This document shows positions 1 through 8,461 of a stretch of DNA of 36,755 nucleotides, in pieces (position 1 is the stretch's first letter; the number at the start of each line of letters is the position of its first letter). The position numbers and the translations under genes are program-made. The notes under the pieces are model-generated. The model saw nothing but the letters and a program-made list of their open reading frames with translations, made no database searches and had not been told where the DNA came from. Source of the stretch: Shewanella sp. MBTL60-112-B2 (GTDB taxonomy: Bacteria > Pseudomonadota > Gammaproteobacteria > Enterobacterales > Shewanellaceae); contig NZ_BPFA01000044.1 in assembly GCF_019655055.1 (NCBI RefSeq), positions 1 to 36,755 of the forward strand, written 5' to 3'.

Positions 1-509
1 ATTCCTTATCTCTTAATTTCATCCATTTAGTTTTGCTGCCTGACGCATCACACTGTGAAAACTCGGCCTCCATATTTTGTAACTCGAACTTAATCTCCCC
101 CTTATCTAAGTAAATATGTGGTTCTCCTAGTGAACCGTTGAAATCGAATAAAAAAATATTTTTTACCCTAAAGCTAATAGCGGTTTGCTGTTTATAGACT
201 GTCAAAGCGGATAGACCATCAGGTGATTTTTCAAAGGTGAAGTAACCGCACTTTGTTACACCTTCATTAAGGTATTCAAATTCTGAACTGTAAGTAATCA
301 CCACTATAATGATTAACATAGATGTAAATAGTTCAGGTCTGGACTTGCTAATTAAATGTGCCATCACAACCACAAGTAAATACAAAAATAATAAAATATA
401 CTTGCTTTGATTTGCTCCTAAACCATCAAAAACAACTAAGTAGTCACCAAATTTGGGAATAAATATTAATAAATAAATCAAAGAAATGATTGAAACTAGT
501 AACTTCATA
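1..509 (-). CDS. Partial gene: small membrane protein of unknown function (runs off left edge)
   Basis: An uninterrupted reading frame runs leftwards from an ATG at 509 to the edge of the window, about 169 codons with no stop, so the gene is cut by the window and not by mutation. A good Shine-Dalgarno (TGAGGGG, then 5 nt) precedes the ATG. The protein begins MKLLVSIISLIYLLIF and shows three hydrophobic stretches in its first 90 residues (about 2-20, 37-53 and 64-75). A soluble, probably periplasmic part with two cysteines follows. I do not recognise the family. The IS66 element ends about 110 bp upstream of the start, so the native promoter may be displaced. That this is a real gene is well supported by the long open frame, RBS and hydrophobic pattern. 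Its function is unknown. Confidence 0.7.
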
Positions 510-634
510 GAAACCCCTCAAGACAAAACGCTAACAAACCAGCATCTGCAGCGCTACAAAAACGAAGTAATGATACAAACTGAAACGGTTGTATGGCGAA
601 TCTTACGAAAGGTACACAGTGAGCGTCAGGTGAA

Positions 635-2227
635 TTACGCCTTGGCTAAAGCCATGTTCCAGGGTAAGAGCTTATTGAGATCGCAGTCAGCGTAAGATAA
701 CTGCTCTAGGCAGTGTTCGATGTAATCGAACGGGATTAAGCCGTTAGCTTTGGCCGTTTCTATCATGCTGTATAAAATGGCACTCGCCTCAGCGCCACGG
801 TGGTTGTGATTGAACAGCCAGTTTTTCCGTCCTATCACAAATGGTTTTACGGCGCGCTCTGCACGGTTATTGTCGATATTGAGCCGACTGTCTTCAGTGT
901 AACGCCTCAGCTTTGACCACTGGTTGAGGCTGTATTGAATGGCTTCGCCGAGTTTACTCCTCTTTGAGACTTGTTGGACTGACTTGTCCAACCATTGTTT
1001 AAATATCGCCAGCTGGGCACGTGAGTGAGTACGCCTAAAATACAGTCGTTCTTCAAGCTTCAACGCTTGGATTTGCGTTTCTATTCGGTACAGCTTAGCT
1101 ATCATGCTCAGCCCCATATCTGCCTTGCTCACCTTGCCTGTTTTGCTTTTTCCTTGCGCCACTAATGCTTCTTTGAATTTTCGCCGCGCATGGGCCCAGC
1201 AGCCGACCAGTTTATCGCTTGCACGCTGATAAGCCGCATAGCCATCAACCTGTAGGTAACCACTCACCGTTTGCTCTGTGGCAAGAAAGTGGCTCACGCA
1301 GGTGCTGGCACGGCTTCCATCTTGATAGTCGTACAGCACGATGTTACGCAAACCTTGATATCTAGGCTCAATACTCGGTCCATCTGCACCCGAGCAGTAC
1401 ACCCACATATAGGATTTCACTCGCTCATCGTTAATCACTTTGAGCGTGGTTTCATCGGCATGAATAACAGGTTGCTGTAACAGCTGCTGGTGCAGTAAAT
1501 CATATAAGGGTTTACACAAGGCTGCCGATTTCATCATCCAGTCGGCCATGGTCTTTCTATTTAACTCAATACCATGTTGCTTGAACAGCATTTCTTGCCG
1601 ATAGAGCGGTAAGGCGTACTGATATTTACTGGTGATGATTTGGCTGAGCAAATTGGGAGTGGCGTAGCCTTTTGGTATGGGGCTACTTGGCAAAGGTGCT
1701 TGTTTGATGTTGCTCTGGGTACCGTGCTTTTCACAATGCTGGCAGCTGTACTTCAAGCGAATATTTTCTATGACTCTGACTTTAGCGGGTATGAACTCCA
1801 GTTTTTCACTGATATTCTCGCCCATCTTTTGAAGCTGATGACCGCAACAATCACACTGCTTGTCCGCTTCGTCAATGTCATGGAACACTTGAACACGTGG
1901 CAAGTGCTCCGGCAACGGCTTACGCTTAGGTTTTTCTTTTGTCTTTGGCGGAGTGGTTTCTGCCTCTGGTGTGGTATCGACAGCTAAAGTGTCGTCTTCA
2001 GCCAGTGTTTCTGCTTCATTAAACAACTCACCTTGGTCCTCACACACTTCGCTGCTTCGACCAAAGCGATGATGCTGGGCGAGACGAAATTGCTCCAGTA
2101 AAGTTTGATATGATTGGTTCAACTCAAAAATCTGACTGTCTTTACTCTCAAGCAACGCTTGTTGCTCCAACAGTAATTGTTGAAGTAAAGCGTTGTCGTC
2201 GAGTAAAGTTTGGATGCTTTTGGTCAT
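635..2227 (-). CDS. tnpC: IS66 family transposase TnpC
   Basis: This is the DDE transposase of the IS66 element, 530 residues, full length for the family. The N-terminus (about 1-60) is a leucine- and glutamine-rich coiled coil. An acidic/proline linker follows, then a zinc-finger region with CDCCGH near 125-130 and CQHC near 162-165. The catalytic triad is visible: D258 in HADET, D328 in QVDGY and E457 in NNRAERAVKPF. The C-terminus ends in a conserved short tail at the IS left end. It lies 83 bp downstream of tnpB. No frameshift or stop is seen, so the enzyme is probably active. Confidence 0.95.
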   Translation of the reverse strand: MTKSIQTLLDDNALLQQLLLEQQALLESKDSQIFELNQSYQTLLEQFRLAQHHRFGRSSEVCEDQGELFNEAETLAEDDTLAVDTTPEAETTPPKTKEKPKRKPLPEHLPRVQVFHDIDEADKQCDCCGHQLQKMGENISEKLEFIPAKVRVIENIRLKYSCQHCEKHGTQSNIKQAPLPSSPIPKGYATPNLLSQIITSKYQYALPLYRQEMLFKQHGIELNRKTMADWMMKSAALCKPLYDLLHQQLLQQPVIHADETTLKVINDERVKSYMWVYCSGADGPSIEPRYQGLRNIVLYDYQDGSRASTCVSHFLATEQTVSGYLQVDGYAAYQRASDKLVGCWAHARRKFKEALVAQGKSKTGKVSKADMGLSMIAKLYRIETQIQALKLEERLYFRRTHSRAQLAIFKQWLDKSVQQVSKRSKLGEAIQYSLNQWSKLRRYTEDSRLNIDNNRAERAVKPFVIGRKNWLFNHNHRGAEASAILYSMIETAKANGLIPFDYIEHCLEQLSYADCDLNKLLPWNMALAKA

Positions 2228-2310
2228 GCGATTATTTTACCAAAAAGCGAGTATAAATAGGCAATAGCAGTGATCTGATTGATGAAATCAGCATTCTCAC
2301 AGCTGATCAA

Positions 2311-2658
2311 TCAGCAATATCTTTCAACGAAAACGTGTTGATGACCAACAATATCGAAACCTGAAAGTAACCAATGAAACTGCTGTTCAGATAACACCAT
2401 CTGCTCGGCATTAATGTTGGCTGGCCACTTGAACTTGTCTCGCTCAAGCTGTTTATACCAAAGCGCAAAGCCGGTTTTGTCCCAATAAAGAATTTTGAGC
2501 TTATTTCGATTTCTATTACAGAACACAAACACGCTGCCATCGGTGGAAGGCAATTCCATTTCCTGCTCAACCACCGCACTTAATCCATTGATGGATTTTC
2601 GAAAATCAATGAAGTCACGGTACAGGTATACCTTGGCTAGCGCTTGAAACATAATCAT
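2311..2658 (-). CDS. tnpB: IS66 family accessory protein TnpB
   Basis: A 115-residue protein of the IS66 Orf2/TnpB family, a required accessory of IS66 transposition whose biochemical role is not settled. The family pattern is clear: an N-terminal YLYRDFIDFRKSINGLSAVV, a central VFVFCNRNRNKLKILYWDKTGF, then the WYKQLERDKFKWP segment. Its ATG overlaps the stop of tnpA by an ATGA junction, which implies translational coupling. The frame is intact and of normal length. Confidence 0.95.
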   Translation of the reverse strand: MIMFQALAKVYLYRDFIDFRKSINGLSAVVEQEMELPSTDGSVFVFCNRNRNKLKILYWDKTGFALWYKQLERDKFKWPANINAEQMVLSEQQFHWLLSGFDIVGHQHVFVERYC

Positions 2659-2963
2659 GACTGCAAGCCTTTGATGACATCGATAATGATTGTTGGAGAA
2701 ATTTGAGCAGGGAAAACCAAATCACCAATAGCCGTTGCTAGAGTGATGACTTGCCCTTTTTGGGCAATAGGCACTGGAATATCTGGCTTAATGATGGCTT
2801 GTGAAAACCCCGAGGTGGCCTCAGTCTTTAACGCTTTACTTTGATGATAATAAAAAGATTTAGGTACAAGAGTATGCTCCCGGCAAAAGTCGGTAACGGA
2901 TAGTTTACTTTGTTGTTGAAGCTTAACGAGTTCTTGCCATTGCTGGGGTGTATGCTTTGCCAT
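2655..2963 (-). CDS. tnpA: IS66 family accessory protein TnpA
   Basis: The first gene of the IS66 element encodes 102 residues. It carries the typical N-terminal helix-turn-helix-like segment (QQWQELVKLQQQSKLSVTDFC, about 7-27) followed by the family signature PKSFYYHQSK. TnpA proteins of IS66 are small, Orf1-like DNA-binding accessories. It starts at an ATG about 85 bp inside the right terminal repeat, so the promoter should lie between 2964 and 3047. It overlaps tnpB by 4 nt. Confidence 0.93.
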   Translation of the reverse strand: MAKHTPQQWQELVKLQQQSKLSVTDFCREHTLVPKSFYYHQSKALKTEATSGFSQAIIKPDIPVPIAQKGQVITLATAIGDLVFPAQISPTIIIDVIKGLQS

Positions 2964-3110
2964 TACGCGCCCTTATTTTTTGAAGTAATAGCAAAGATTT
3001 TAGGACGTTGTAGATCAAAGTGAAGACGGTGTTCGCCACTCGCTTACGAAGTATCTGTGATCACCAAGAAATTCTGTCGTATAAGCATAACTTTTAAAAA
3101 GCACTAATCT

Positions 3111-3257
3111 CACCACGAAGCGCTTCGCTTTCACGGAGGTCACGGAGAAGAGCGTAGAGCTAAAGATCAAAATGTTTGATGCCAGTCTTTTACTGTTGTT
3201 TTTGTTCTAGCTGTTGCTTTTCTTCGTGTAGCGTAGCGCTCCGTGTCCTTCGTGGTG
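3111..3257. repeat. Palindromic intergenic repeat (CACCACGAAG...CTTCGTGGTG)
   Basis: About 147 bp are bounded by the perfect 10-bp inverted arms CACCACGAAG (3111-3120) and CTTCGTGGTG (3248-3257). Inside them are further complementary blocks (CACGGAG at 3134 and 3145; CTCCGTG near 3239). Repeats built on CACCACGAAG/CACGGAG are known to be scattered in intergenic DNA of many proteobacteria; I recognise the motif but cannot assign a named family. It sits between the IS66 end and the 3' end of the CorA gene. Confidence 0.7.
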
Positions 3258-3312
3258 AATAGCTTTTGTCCAAAAATGTGTTTGCCGTTAACCCAATTAG
3301 CTTGAATGTCAT

Positions 3313-4260
3313 CTATAGCCAGCGCTTTATTTTGAAAAACCAGAAGGTCGCAGCAGCACTGGCAAACATCAGTGCTATTGACCATGGGTAGCCATAGTGC
3401 CAATGGACCTCAGGTATATTCTCAAAGTTCATACCATAAGTACTGGCTATTAATGTGGGTGGGAGAAACACAATTGCAGTGACAGAAAAAATTTTGCTGA
3501 TTTTATTTTGCTGTAATCCCGTAAACCCCATGGCGGCATCCATTAGAAAGTTAATTTTCTCAAAAATAAACTGAGTATGTGGTATTAACGACGCGATATC
3601 AGACAGCATATTATTAATATCTTTCGTTTCATCGTCAGTCAGTTTAATTTCATTATCACGCAGTATGTAGTTCAGTGCACGTTGGGTATCGAGCAGGTTT
3701 AGACGGATCTTACCATTGGTGTCCTCTCTGTTTGTAATGAGTCTAAACACCTCATCAATATGCTCTTTTTCAAATATTTCATGACCAACATTTTCCAAAG
3801 TGCTATAGATTTCTTCTATCAGATCCGCTAGATGGTCAACTTTTGCCTTGAAAAGCTTGATGAATAATTGCAGCGGCGTCACTTGTAGAGTGGAAGACTC
3901 TTGCAGCTGGCTTAATGATGAGTCAATTAATCGTTCATCATCATCTCGCATGGTGATTAATAGCCGCTCTCTAAGATTAAAGTAAATGTTAACTGAGCTT
4001 AGTGACTGGCCTGATTTTTGGCTGAATAGAGAGTTAACGTGTAGACCATCTCTGTTTTGGTAAAAGCGTGAAGAAGCCTCAATTTCATTTCTGTCTTCCT
4101 TATCGGGCACAACATCGGAGGAAAAGCTGGATAACCATAGCCTTTCCGCCTCAATAGGTTGATATATATCCAGCCATATTGCTGTTTCTGGTAAAGGCTC
4201 ATTAACATTAAGACTTATAGCATTTACTTGGCGATGCTCATAGCAATACGCTGTGATCAT
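3313..4260 (-). CDS. CorA-family divalent cation transporter
   Basis: This is a 315-residue inner-membrane channel of the CorA family, which moves Mg2+ (sometimes Co2+, Ni2+ or Zn2+) as a pentamer. The long N-terminal cytoplasmic domain is alpha/beta, then rich in charged helices (about 130-240). Two C-terminal transmembrane helices follow (about 255-275 and 292-310). The loop between them carries the diagnostic Y-G-M-N motif, with G276-M277-N278 followed by FENIPE. The C-terminus is short and basic (KIKRWL), as usual. It is the only gene in its unit and is divergent from the acyl-CoA dehydrogenase. It could be a ZntB-type exporter variant, but the GMN motif alone does not separate these. Confidence 0.92.
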   Translation of the reverse strand: MITAYCYEHRQVNAISLNVNEPLPETAIWLDIYQPIEAERLWLSSFSSDVVPDKEDRNEIEASSRFYQNRDGLHVNSLFSQKSGQSLSSVNIYFNLRERLLITMRDDDERLIDSSLSQLQESSTLQVTPLQLFIKLFKAKVDHLADLIEEIYSTLENVGHEIFEKEHIDEVFRLITNREDTNGKIRLNLLDTQRALNYILRDNEIKLTDDETKDINNMLSDIASLIPHTQFIFEKINFLMDAAMGFTGLQQNKISKIFSVTAIVFLPPTLIASTYGMNFENIPEVHWHYGYPWSIALMFASAAATFWFFKIKRWL

Positions 4261-4438
4261 GTTGACCCCATAGAAATTAATTCAAACTGATAGTTAAATA
4301 TTAGTCAATGATTGCAAAGGTATAGAAATAACTGGAATGATAATTATCTATAAGCTGCACAAGAATAAGGTTACTGCTGCAATACACGACCTGGCTATGC
4401 TGTTTATGTACCTAGCTTATATGTAAGTAGCTAATACG

Positions 4439-4452
4439 TACTTAGCTAAGTA
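4439..4452. repeat. Perfect 14-bp palindrome TACTTAGCTAAGTA
   Basis: The palindrome lies among variants of the same TAGCTTA/TAGCTAA core (near 4412, 4427 and 4442). It may be an operator or simply AT-rich drift. Position fits a regulatory site about 140 bp upstream of the acyl-CoA dehydrogenase start. Confidence 0.35.
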
Positions 4453-4554
4453 ATAGATAATTTTGGTAACAGAAAAATTAATTAAATGCAGATGTCGATT
4501 TTAGCAAAAGATTTAACGCGAAAGGGGTGTCATTTGTTGTTACTTCTGATAGAT

Positions 4555-4572
4555 TTGAAACAACTGTTTTAA
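4555..4572 (+). promoter_or_regulatory. Probable PsrA operator
   Basis: The sequence TTGAAACAACTGTTTTAA is a near-palindrome of the form TTGAAAC-N4-GTTTTAA. PsrA, the fatty-acid-responsive TetR repressor of Pseudomonas and Shewanella, binds GAAAC-N4-GTTTC-type sites upstream of beta-oxidation genes. The site ends 21 bp before the start codon of an acyl-CoA dehydrogenase, where a repressor would block transcription or its escape. Assignment rests on motif match and context only. Confidence 0.6.
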
Positions 4573-4593
4573 TCCACTGTTTAAGAGCCCTAT

Positions 4594-6354
4594 ATGAACC
4601 CATATAACGCCCCATTAGCTGAGATGCGCTTCTTACTTGAAAAAGTCTTTGATGCACCAAAAACTTGGTCTGAAATGCCTGCAATGGCAGAAACTGTAGA
4701 TATGGATACTGCTGCGGCTATCTTAGATGAAGCAGACAAGATTAGCCGAGAACTGATCCATCCTATTAATCGCAGTGGCGATGAGCAAGGGATACGTCAC
4801 GAAGCTGATAAGGTGATCACACCTGATGGGTATAAAGCTGTCTATGACCAATATGCAGAAGGTGGCTGGGTAGGCTTGTGTGGCGATCCAGAGTTTGGCG
4901 GTATGGGAATGCCTAAGATGCTAGGTGTACTTGTTGATGAGATGGCATATAGCGCCTGTAACGCGTTTACGCTTTATGGCTCATTAACAGCAGGGGCTGC
5001 GCTCGCTATTCATGCCCATGGCAGTGAGGAGATCAAAGAGCAGTATCTACCTATGATGTATAGCGGCGAGTGGGCTGGTGCCATGGATATGACTGAACCA
5101 CAAGCAGGTTCAGATCTGCGTAATATCCGCACCAAAGCGGTGCCTAATGAAGATGGTAGCTACAAGATCACAGGTAGCAAGATTTTTATCACTGGTGGCG
5201 ATCATGATTTAACAGAAAATGTGATTCACTTGGTGCTAGCTAAATTGCCAAACACCAGTGGCATTTCATTGTTCTTAGTGCCAAAGATTAAGGTGAACGC
5301 TGATAACAGTCTAGGTGATGCCAATGGGGTGACGGTTGGGTCTATTGAGCACAAGATGGGGCTTAAGGGCTCGGCAACTTGTGTGATGAACTTCGATGAT
5401 GCAGAGGGTTACCTGATTGGTAAACCAAACCGTGGTCTGGTCTGTATGTTTACCATGATGAACTACGAACGTTTAGCTATTGGTATTCAAGGACTCGGGA
5501 CTTCACAAGCTGCATATCAAATGGCAGCAGACTACGCGAAAGAACGAGTTCAGGGCGTGGCAGCGGGTGGCTCTCCAACGGGTGCTAGCTGCGATCCAAT
5601 CATAGTCCATGGTGATGTCAGACGTATGTTGTTGACGATTAGAACCTTAACGGACGCCGGACGCGCATTATCTGTCTATACCGGGCAACAATTAGACTTA
5701 GCTAAGTACTCAGAAGATCCCGATGTTAAAGCTAAGGCTAGCCGCTTTATGGGGCTACTTACACCTGTTTCAAAAGCGTTTTTAAGTGATCGTGGGCTAG
5801 ACGCGGCTATCATGGCGCAGCAAGTGTTTGGTGGTCATGGCTATATTCGCGAAACGGGAATTGAACAGCTAGTACGTGATACCCGTATAGCGCAGATCTA
5901 TGAAGGCACTAATGGCATTCAAGCGATTGACTTCCTCGGCCGTAAAGTTACCGGTGACAATGTTGCTGCACTGTCAGAATTTATTGCTGAGCAAGTGACT
6001 AACATTAATGGATATCAGCATGTTAGCCATGCTGACAAAGCTAAGGTACTCTCTTTATTAGAGCAACTGTTAGACGTTGCAAAACAGGTGAATGAAAACA
6101 AACTGTCACAACCTGCTTTGATTAACGCTTGCGCTGTCGACTATTTAGATGCCTTTGGTTATAGCCTTTATGGTTGTTTCTGGCTGGCTATGCTTGATGC
6201 GGCCAATGATCATGAAGACGATAACTTTAAGCAGCAAAAAGCACACTTGAGTCGTTTCTATTTTGACAAGCTACTCGCTAAAGCAGATTTCCACTTATCA
6301 CAGGTGAGTATGGGTGACGCGTCAATTATGCAGATGAATGCCGATCTATTCTAG
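4594..6354 (+). CDS. Acyl-CoA dehydrogenase (with C-terminal PF12806-type domain)
   Basis: This is a 586-residue FAD-dependent acyl-CoA dehydrogenase, which introduces the trans-2,3 double bond in acyl-CoA beta-oxidation and passes electrons to ETF. It belongs to the long subfamily (about 590-600 aa) that includes DmdC-like enzymes. Domains in order are an extended N-terminal helix, the N-terminal dehydrogenase domain with ACAD signatures (MTEPQAGSDLRNIRT near 166-180), the central beta domain, the helical C-terminal domain, and an extra C-terminal helical extension after about residue 465. The catalytic base is the glutamate in QIYEGTNGIQ. Q-V-F-G-G-H-G-Y is also visible. A PsrA-like operator directly upstream and a strong terminator downstream suggest a single-gene, fatty-acid-induced unit. 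Substrate chain length cannot be told from sequence. Confidence 0.93.
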   Translation: MNPYNAPLAEMRFLLEKVFDAPKTWSEMPAMAETVDMDTAAAILDEADKISRELIHPINRSGDEQGIRHEADKVITPDGYKAVYDQYAEGGWVGLCGDPEFGGMGMPKMLGVLVDEMAYSACNAFTLYGSLTAGAALAIHAHGSEEIKEQYLPMMYSGEWAGAMDMTEPQAGSDLRNIRTKAVPNEDGSYKITGSKIFITGGDHDLTENVIHLVLAKLPNTSGISLFLVPKIKVNADNSLGDANGVTVGSIEHKMGLKGSATCVMNFDDAEGYLIGKPNRGLVCMFTMMNYERLAIGIQGLGTSQAAYQMAADYAKERVQGVAAGGSPTGASCDPIIVHGDVRRMLLTIRTLTDAGRALSVYTGQQLDLAKYSEDPDVKAKASRFMGLLTPVSKAFLSDRGLDAAIMAQQVFGGHGYIRETGIEQLVRDTRIAQIYEGTNGIQAIDFLGRKVTGDNVAALSEFIAEQVTNINGYQHVSHADKAKVLSLLEQLLDVAKQVNENKLSQPALINACAVDYLDAFGYSLYGCFWLAMLDAANDHEDDNFKQQKAHLSRFYFDKLLAKADFHLSQVSMGDASIMQMNADLF

Positions 6355-6389
6355 CCGCACATTGCGATAAGTTCATGTTGTAAAACCAA

Positions 6390-6417
6390 ACGCCACTTTA
6401 ATAGTGGCGTTTTTATT
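6390..6417 (+). terminator. Intrinsic terminator after acyl-CoA dehydrogenase
   Basis: The 8-bp stem ACGCCACT/AGTGGCGT (6390-6397 and 6403-6410) with loop TTAAT is followed by TTTTATTT. It ends the rightward acyl-CoA dehydrogenase unit and lies before the leftward dacB stop. Confidence 0.9.
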
Positions 6418-6488
6418 TGCAGTTGGTACCTGTTGCTAATAATCTCTTAAATCGATTTTAGCGCAGACGCATCAATTTTTTGCATCTA

Positions 6489-7922
6489 TTAGGGCTGTCT
6501 ATTTTTGACCACAGACTGTAAAAAAAGCACGTTAAAAGGGGCTATTTCAGTCTTTTTGACTGAAGGACTATGTCCATTTTCTAAGATCACAAACGCTTGG
6601 GTTAAACGTCCATCTTGTTTAATAAAGCCTGCTAAGTTCGCCACTCCCATCATTGAGCCTGTTTTCGCCAACACAACACCTTTCAAAGGTGTGGATGTGT
6701 AGCCGCGGCGATAAGTTAAGGTCCCCGTTTTACCAGCAATAGGTAGTTGATCAATTAAGAAGTTCAGTTGTTTGTCTTGTTTGATTAGTAGCAAAACTTG
6801 GCTGAGTTGCTCGGCGCTGAGTAGGTTATAGCGAGATAAACCTGAACCATCGACAATATTGGCACTACTAAGATCAATCCCTTGCTTGGTTAAGATCTGC
6901 TTCATTGCCGCGCTACCGTTAATAAATGAACCAGACACGCCATAAACATGTTGTCCTAGACGCTTTAACAGACTGTCTGCGATTAAATTGTCTGATTTTA
7001 ACAACATGATATCAGTCAGCTCGGAAAGAGGCTTAGATTTGTGCTGCGCTAGCAATAAGGTATTCGCGGGTCTTTTGCTGGTTAGCAGAACACGGCCTTT
7101 GATGGTGATCCCTAAGTTTTCCAGCATATTAGTCAGACTATTTTGAGCATAAAGAGCTGGGTCGGATACGGCAATCGCTAGCTTCAACGGCTTTTGGCCT
7201 GCGTAGCAACCCGATAACGAAAAGTGATTATTAGAATGGCGTTGTAAGCTTAACTCGCAAAAAGGAATGTTGTCGATTTTGTCGAAAATAGCGGAGTTAG
7301 TGATGGAAATAGGTTCAAATTGGCTGAACGTAAGAGTTGACTGATTATCGGCAAGACGCGGTTCGAGTTTGGCTTTGACACAGTTTTGATTAAGGATATA
7401 TCGGGAAACAGGCGCGGCGTAACAGATCCCTAAGTCATCCCAAACCCAACCTGGTGCCTGGAGGGTTTCTTGCTGATCGCCAACTAAATAAAGGTTACCG
7501 TCGATATGGTTTAGGCCTTGTTTTTGAAGTTGTTTAAATAACTGTCTTATATCGTTTGTTGTCAGTGTTGGATCACCATCGAACCTTAAGAATAAGTCAC
7601 CCTCAATACGACTGTTTTTAATACCGACAAAAGAATCTATCTGTGTTGTAAAGTTAAAGTCCCTGCCTAGTGCCGTAGTAGCCGCTACGGCTGTTAGCAG
7701 CTTCATTGTACTAGCAGGAACAAACAAGCGCTCTGCGTCCTTACGAAACTCCACTTCAGCTTTTAGATCTTTACCATTGCTATCAAGAGGGCTGACAACG
7801 ATGGCTGTTTGAGAGGTCTTAGGTTCTATGACTTTAACTATATTAGCTAAGTAATCATTAGCTAATACGGGAGCTGCAAGCAGCACTAGGCTGAGAGTGG
7901 AGGCAATAACGCGTTTATGCAA
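6489..7922 (-). CDS. dacB: D-alanyl-D-alanine carboxypeptidase/endopeptidase (PBP4, DacB)
   Basis: This periplasmic class C penicillin-binding protein of peptidase family S13 trims pentapeptides and cleaves D-Ala-mDAP cross-links in peptidoglycan. It has 477 residues, as in E. coli PBP4. A Sec signal peptide ends near residue 21 (SLVLLAAPVLA). The three active-site motifs are intact: S71-T-M-K74, S310-D-N312 and K420-T-G422 followed by SMMGVANLAGF. A second KTG earlier (GKTGTL) is part of the family's strand before the true box. The gene stands alone and is convergent with the acyl-CoA dehydrogenase. The ATG is preceded by AAGGG at a somewhat long spacing. Confidence 0.95.
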   Translation of the reverse strand: MHKRVIASTLSLVLLAAPVLANDYLANIVKVIEPKTSQTAIVVSPLDSNGKDLKAEVEFRKDAERLFVPASTMKLLTAVAATTALGRDFNFTTQIDSFVGIKNSRIEGDLFLRFDGDPTLTTNDIRQLFKQLQKQGLNHIDGNLYLVGDQQETLQAPGWVWDDLGICYAAPVSRYILNQNCVKAKLEPRLADNQSTLTFSQFEPISITNSAIFDKIDNIPFCELSLQRHSNNHFSLSGCYAGQKPLKLAIAVSDPALYAQNSLTNMLENLGITIKGRVLLTSKRPANTLLLAQHKSKPLSELTDIMLLKSDNLIADSLLKRLGQHVYGVSGSFINGSAAMKQILTKQGIDLSSANIVDGSGLSRYNLLSAEQLSQVLLLIKQDKQLNFLIDQLPIAGKTGTLTYRRGYTSTPLKGVVLAKTGSMMGVANLAGFIKQDGRLTQAFVILENGHSPSVKKTEIAPFNVLFLQSVVKNRQP

Positions 7923-8031
7923 AAGTGAGCCCTTGTTCTATGTGTAAAGATATGTGCGACAAGCTTATATAAAAGCTGATAAAAGAAGAAACAGAAAACG
8001 TCAAAATAGCTATGCGAGCCCTGAGTGGATT

Positions 8032-8208
8032 CTAGTCAGGGCTATTAGGATCGTCTTTCTCCATCAAGCGATACAGCCTAAAAGTGACAAACAAAACCAG
8101 TCCGAAAAATAGTGGTAATACTAAAATCCCCAGTTGGGCTTTAAAATGAAATATGCTCCATGCACCCAATAGCACGATCAATAAGGTTACCAGTGTCTTA
8201 ATATTCAT
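8032..8208 (-). CDS. Small two-helix membrane protein, unknown function
   Basis: A 58-residue protein starting MNIKTLVTLLIVLLGAW. It has two hydrophobic segments (about 4-20 and 26-45) with a short basic/aromatic linker, and an acidic, proline-containing tail (EKDDPNSPD). I chose the ATG at 8208 over the TTG four codons upstream because GGAC lies at a usable distance before it and the first hydrophobic helix then begins at the N-terminus; neither RBS is strong. It lies upstream of dacB in the same direction with a gap of about 110 bp. Membrane topology is clear, function is not. Confidence 0.6.
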   Translation of the reverse strand: MNIKTLVTLLIVLLGAWSIFHFKAQLGILVLPLFFGLVLFVTFRLYRLMEKDDPNSPD

Positions 8209-8461
8209 CAAGTTGTCCAAAGCGTAATAACTAGTGCCATATTAGCAAAAGTGCGCGTCATTATCAGTGACGCTTTTGGCAAACTTAGGCTGTTGAAATA
8301 TAAAAATCGTCATGGAATGAGCCAGCATATTCTGACTATTATTTTGGCTAACCGCGCAAGAACCCATCTAAAACTGGCTCTAGAGAGGGTTATTAACAGA
8401 AAAGCCTTGCTCAAACTGACTTAAATCGGTAATTTCTATGCCCTTATCTAGGAGGATCTTT

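Larger units (their letters stand above)
619..3047 (-). mobile_element. Complete IS66-family insertion sequence
   Basis: Three leftward genes in the order tnpA, tnpB, tnpC match the standard IS66 layout. Imperfect terminal inverted repeats can be read. The left end begins GTGAGCGTCAGGTGAA at 619, and the right end, read inwards on the minus strand from 3047, begins GTAAGCGAGTGGCGAA; about 14 of the first 23 positions match. All three genes look intact, so the element may be functional. The 8-bp target duplication usual for IS66 is not visible: the flanks are GGTACACA and GAAGTATC. The exact ends are therefore a best estimate, and the copy may be old or rearranged. Confidence 0.85.
4261..4593. 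other. Divergent intergenic region between corA-like gene and acyl-CoA dehydrogenase
   Basis: The 333-bp AT-rich region must hold the promoters of both flanking genes. Apart from the PsrA-like operator (listed separately) it contains a TAGCT-rich stretch at about 4411-4455, including the perfect 14-bp palindrome TACTTAGCTAAGTA (4439-4452) and related half copies upstream. No small ORF with a convincing RBS is seen. Confidence 0.5.

Noticed and set aside
486..695. 69-codon plus-strand frame across the IS left end
   Set aside because: It overlaps the start of the real leftward membrane gene and the end of tnpC on the other strand; no RBS or domain.
1640..1987. 115-codon plus-strand frame within tnpC
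   Set aside because: It is a shadow of the transposase gene on the opposite strand.
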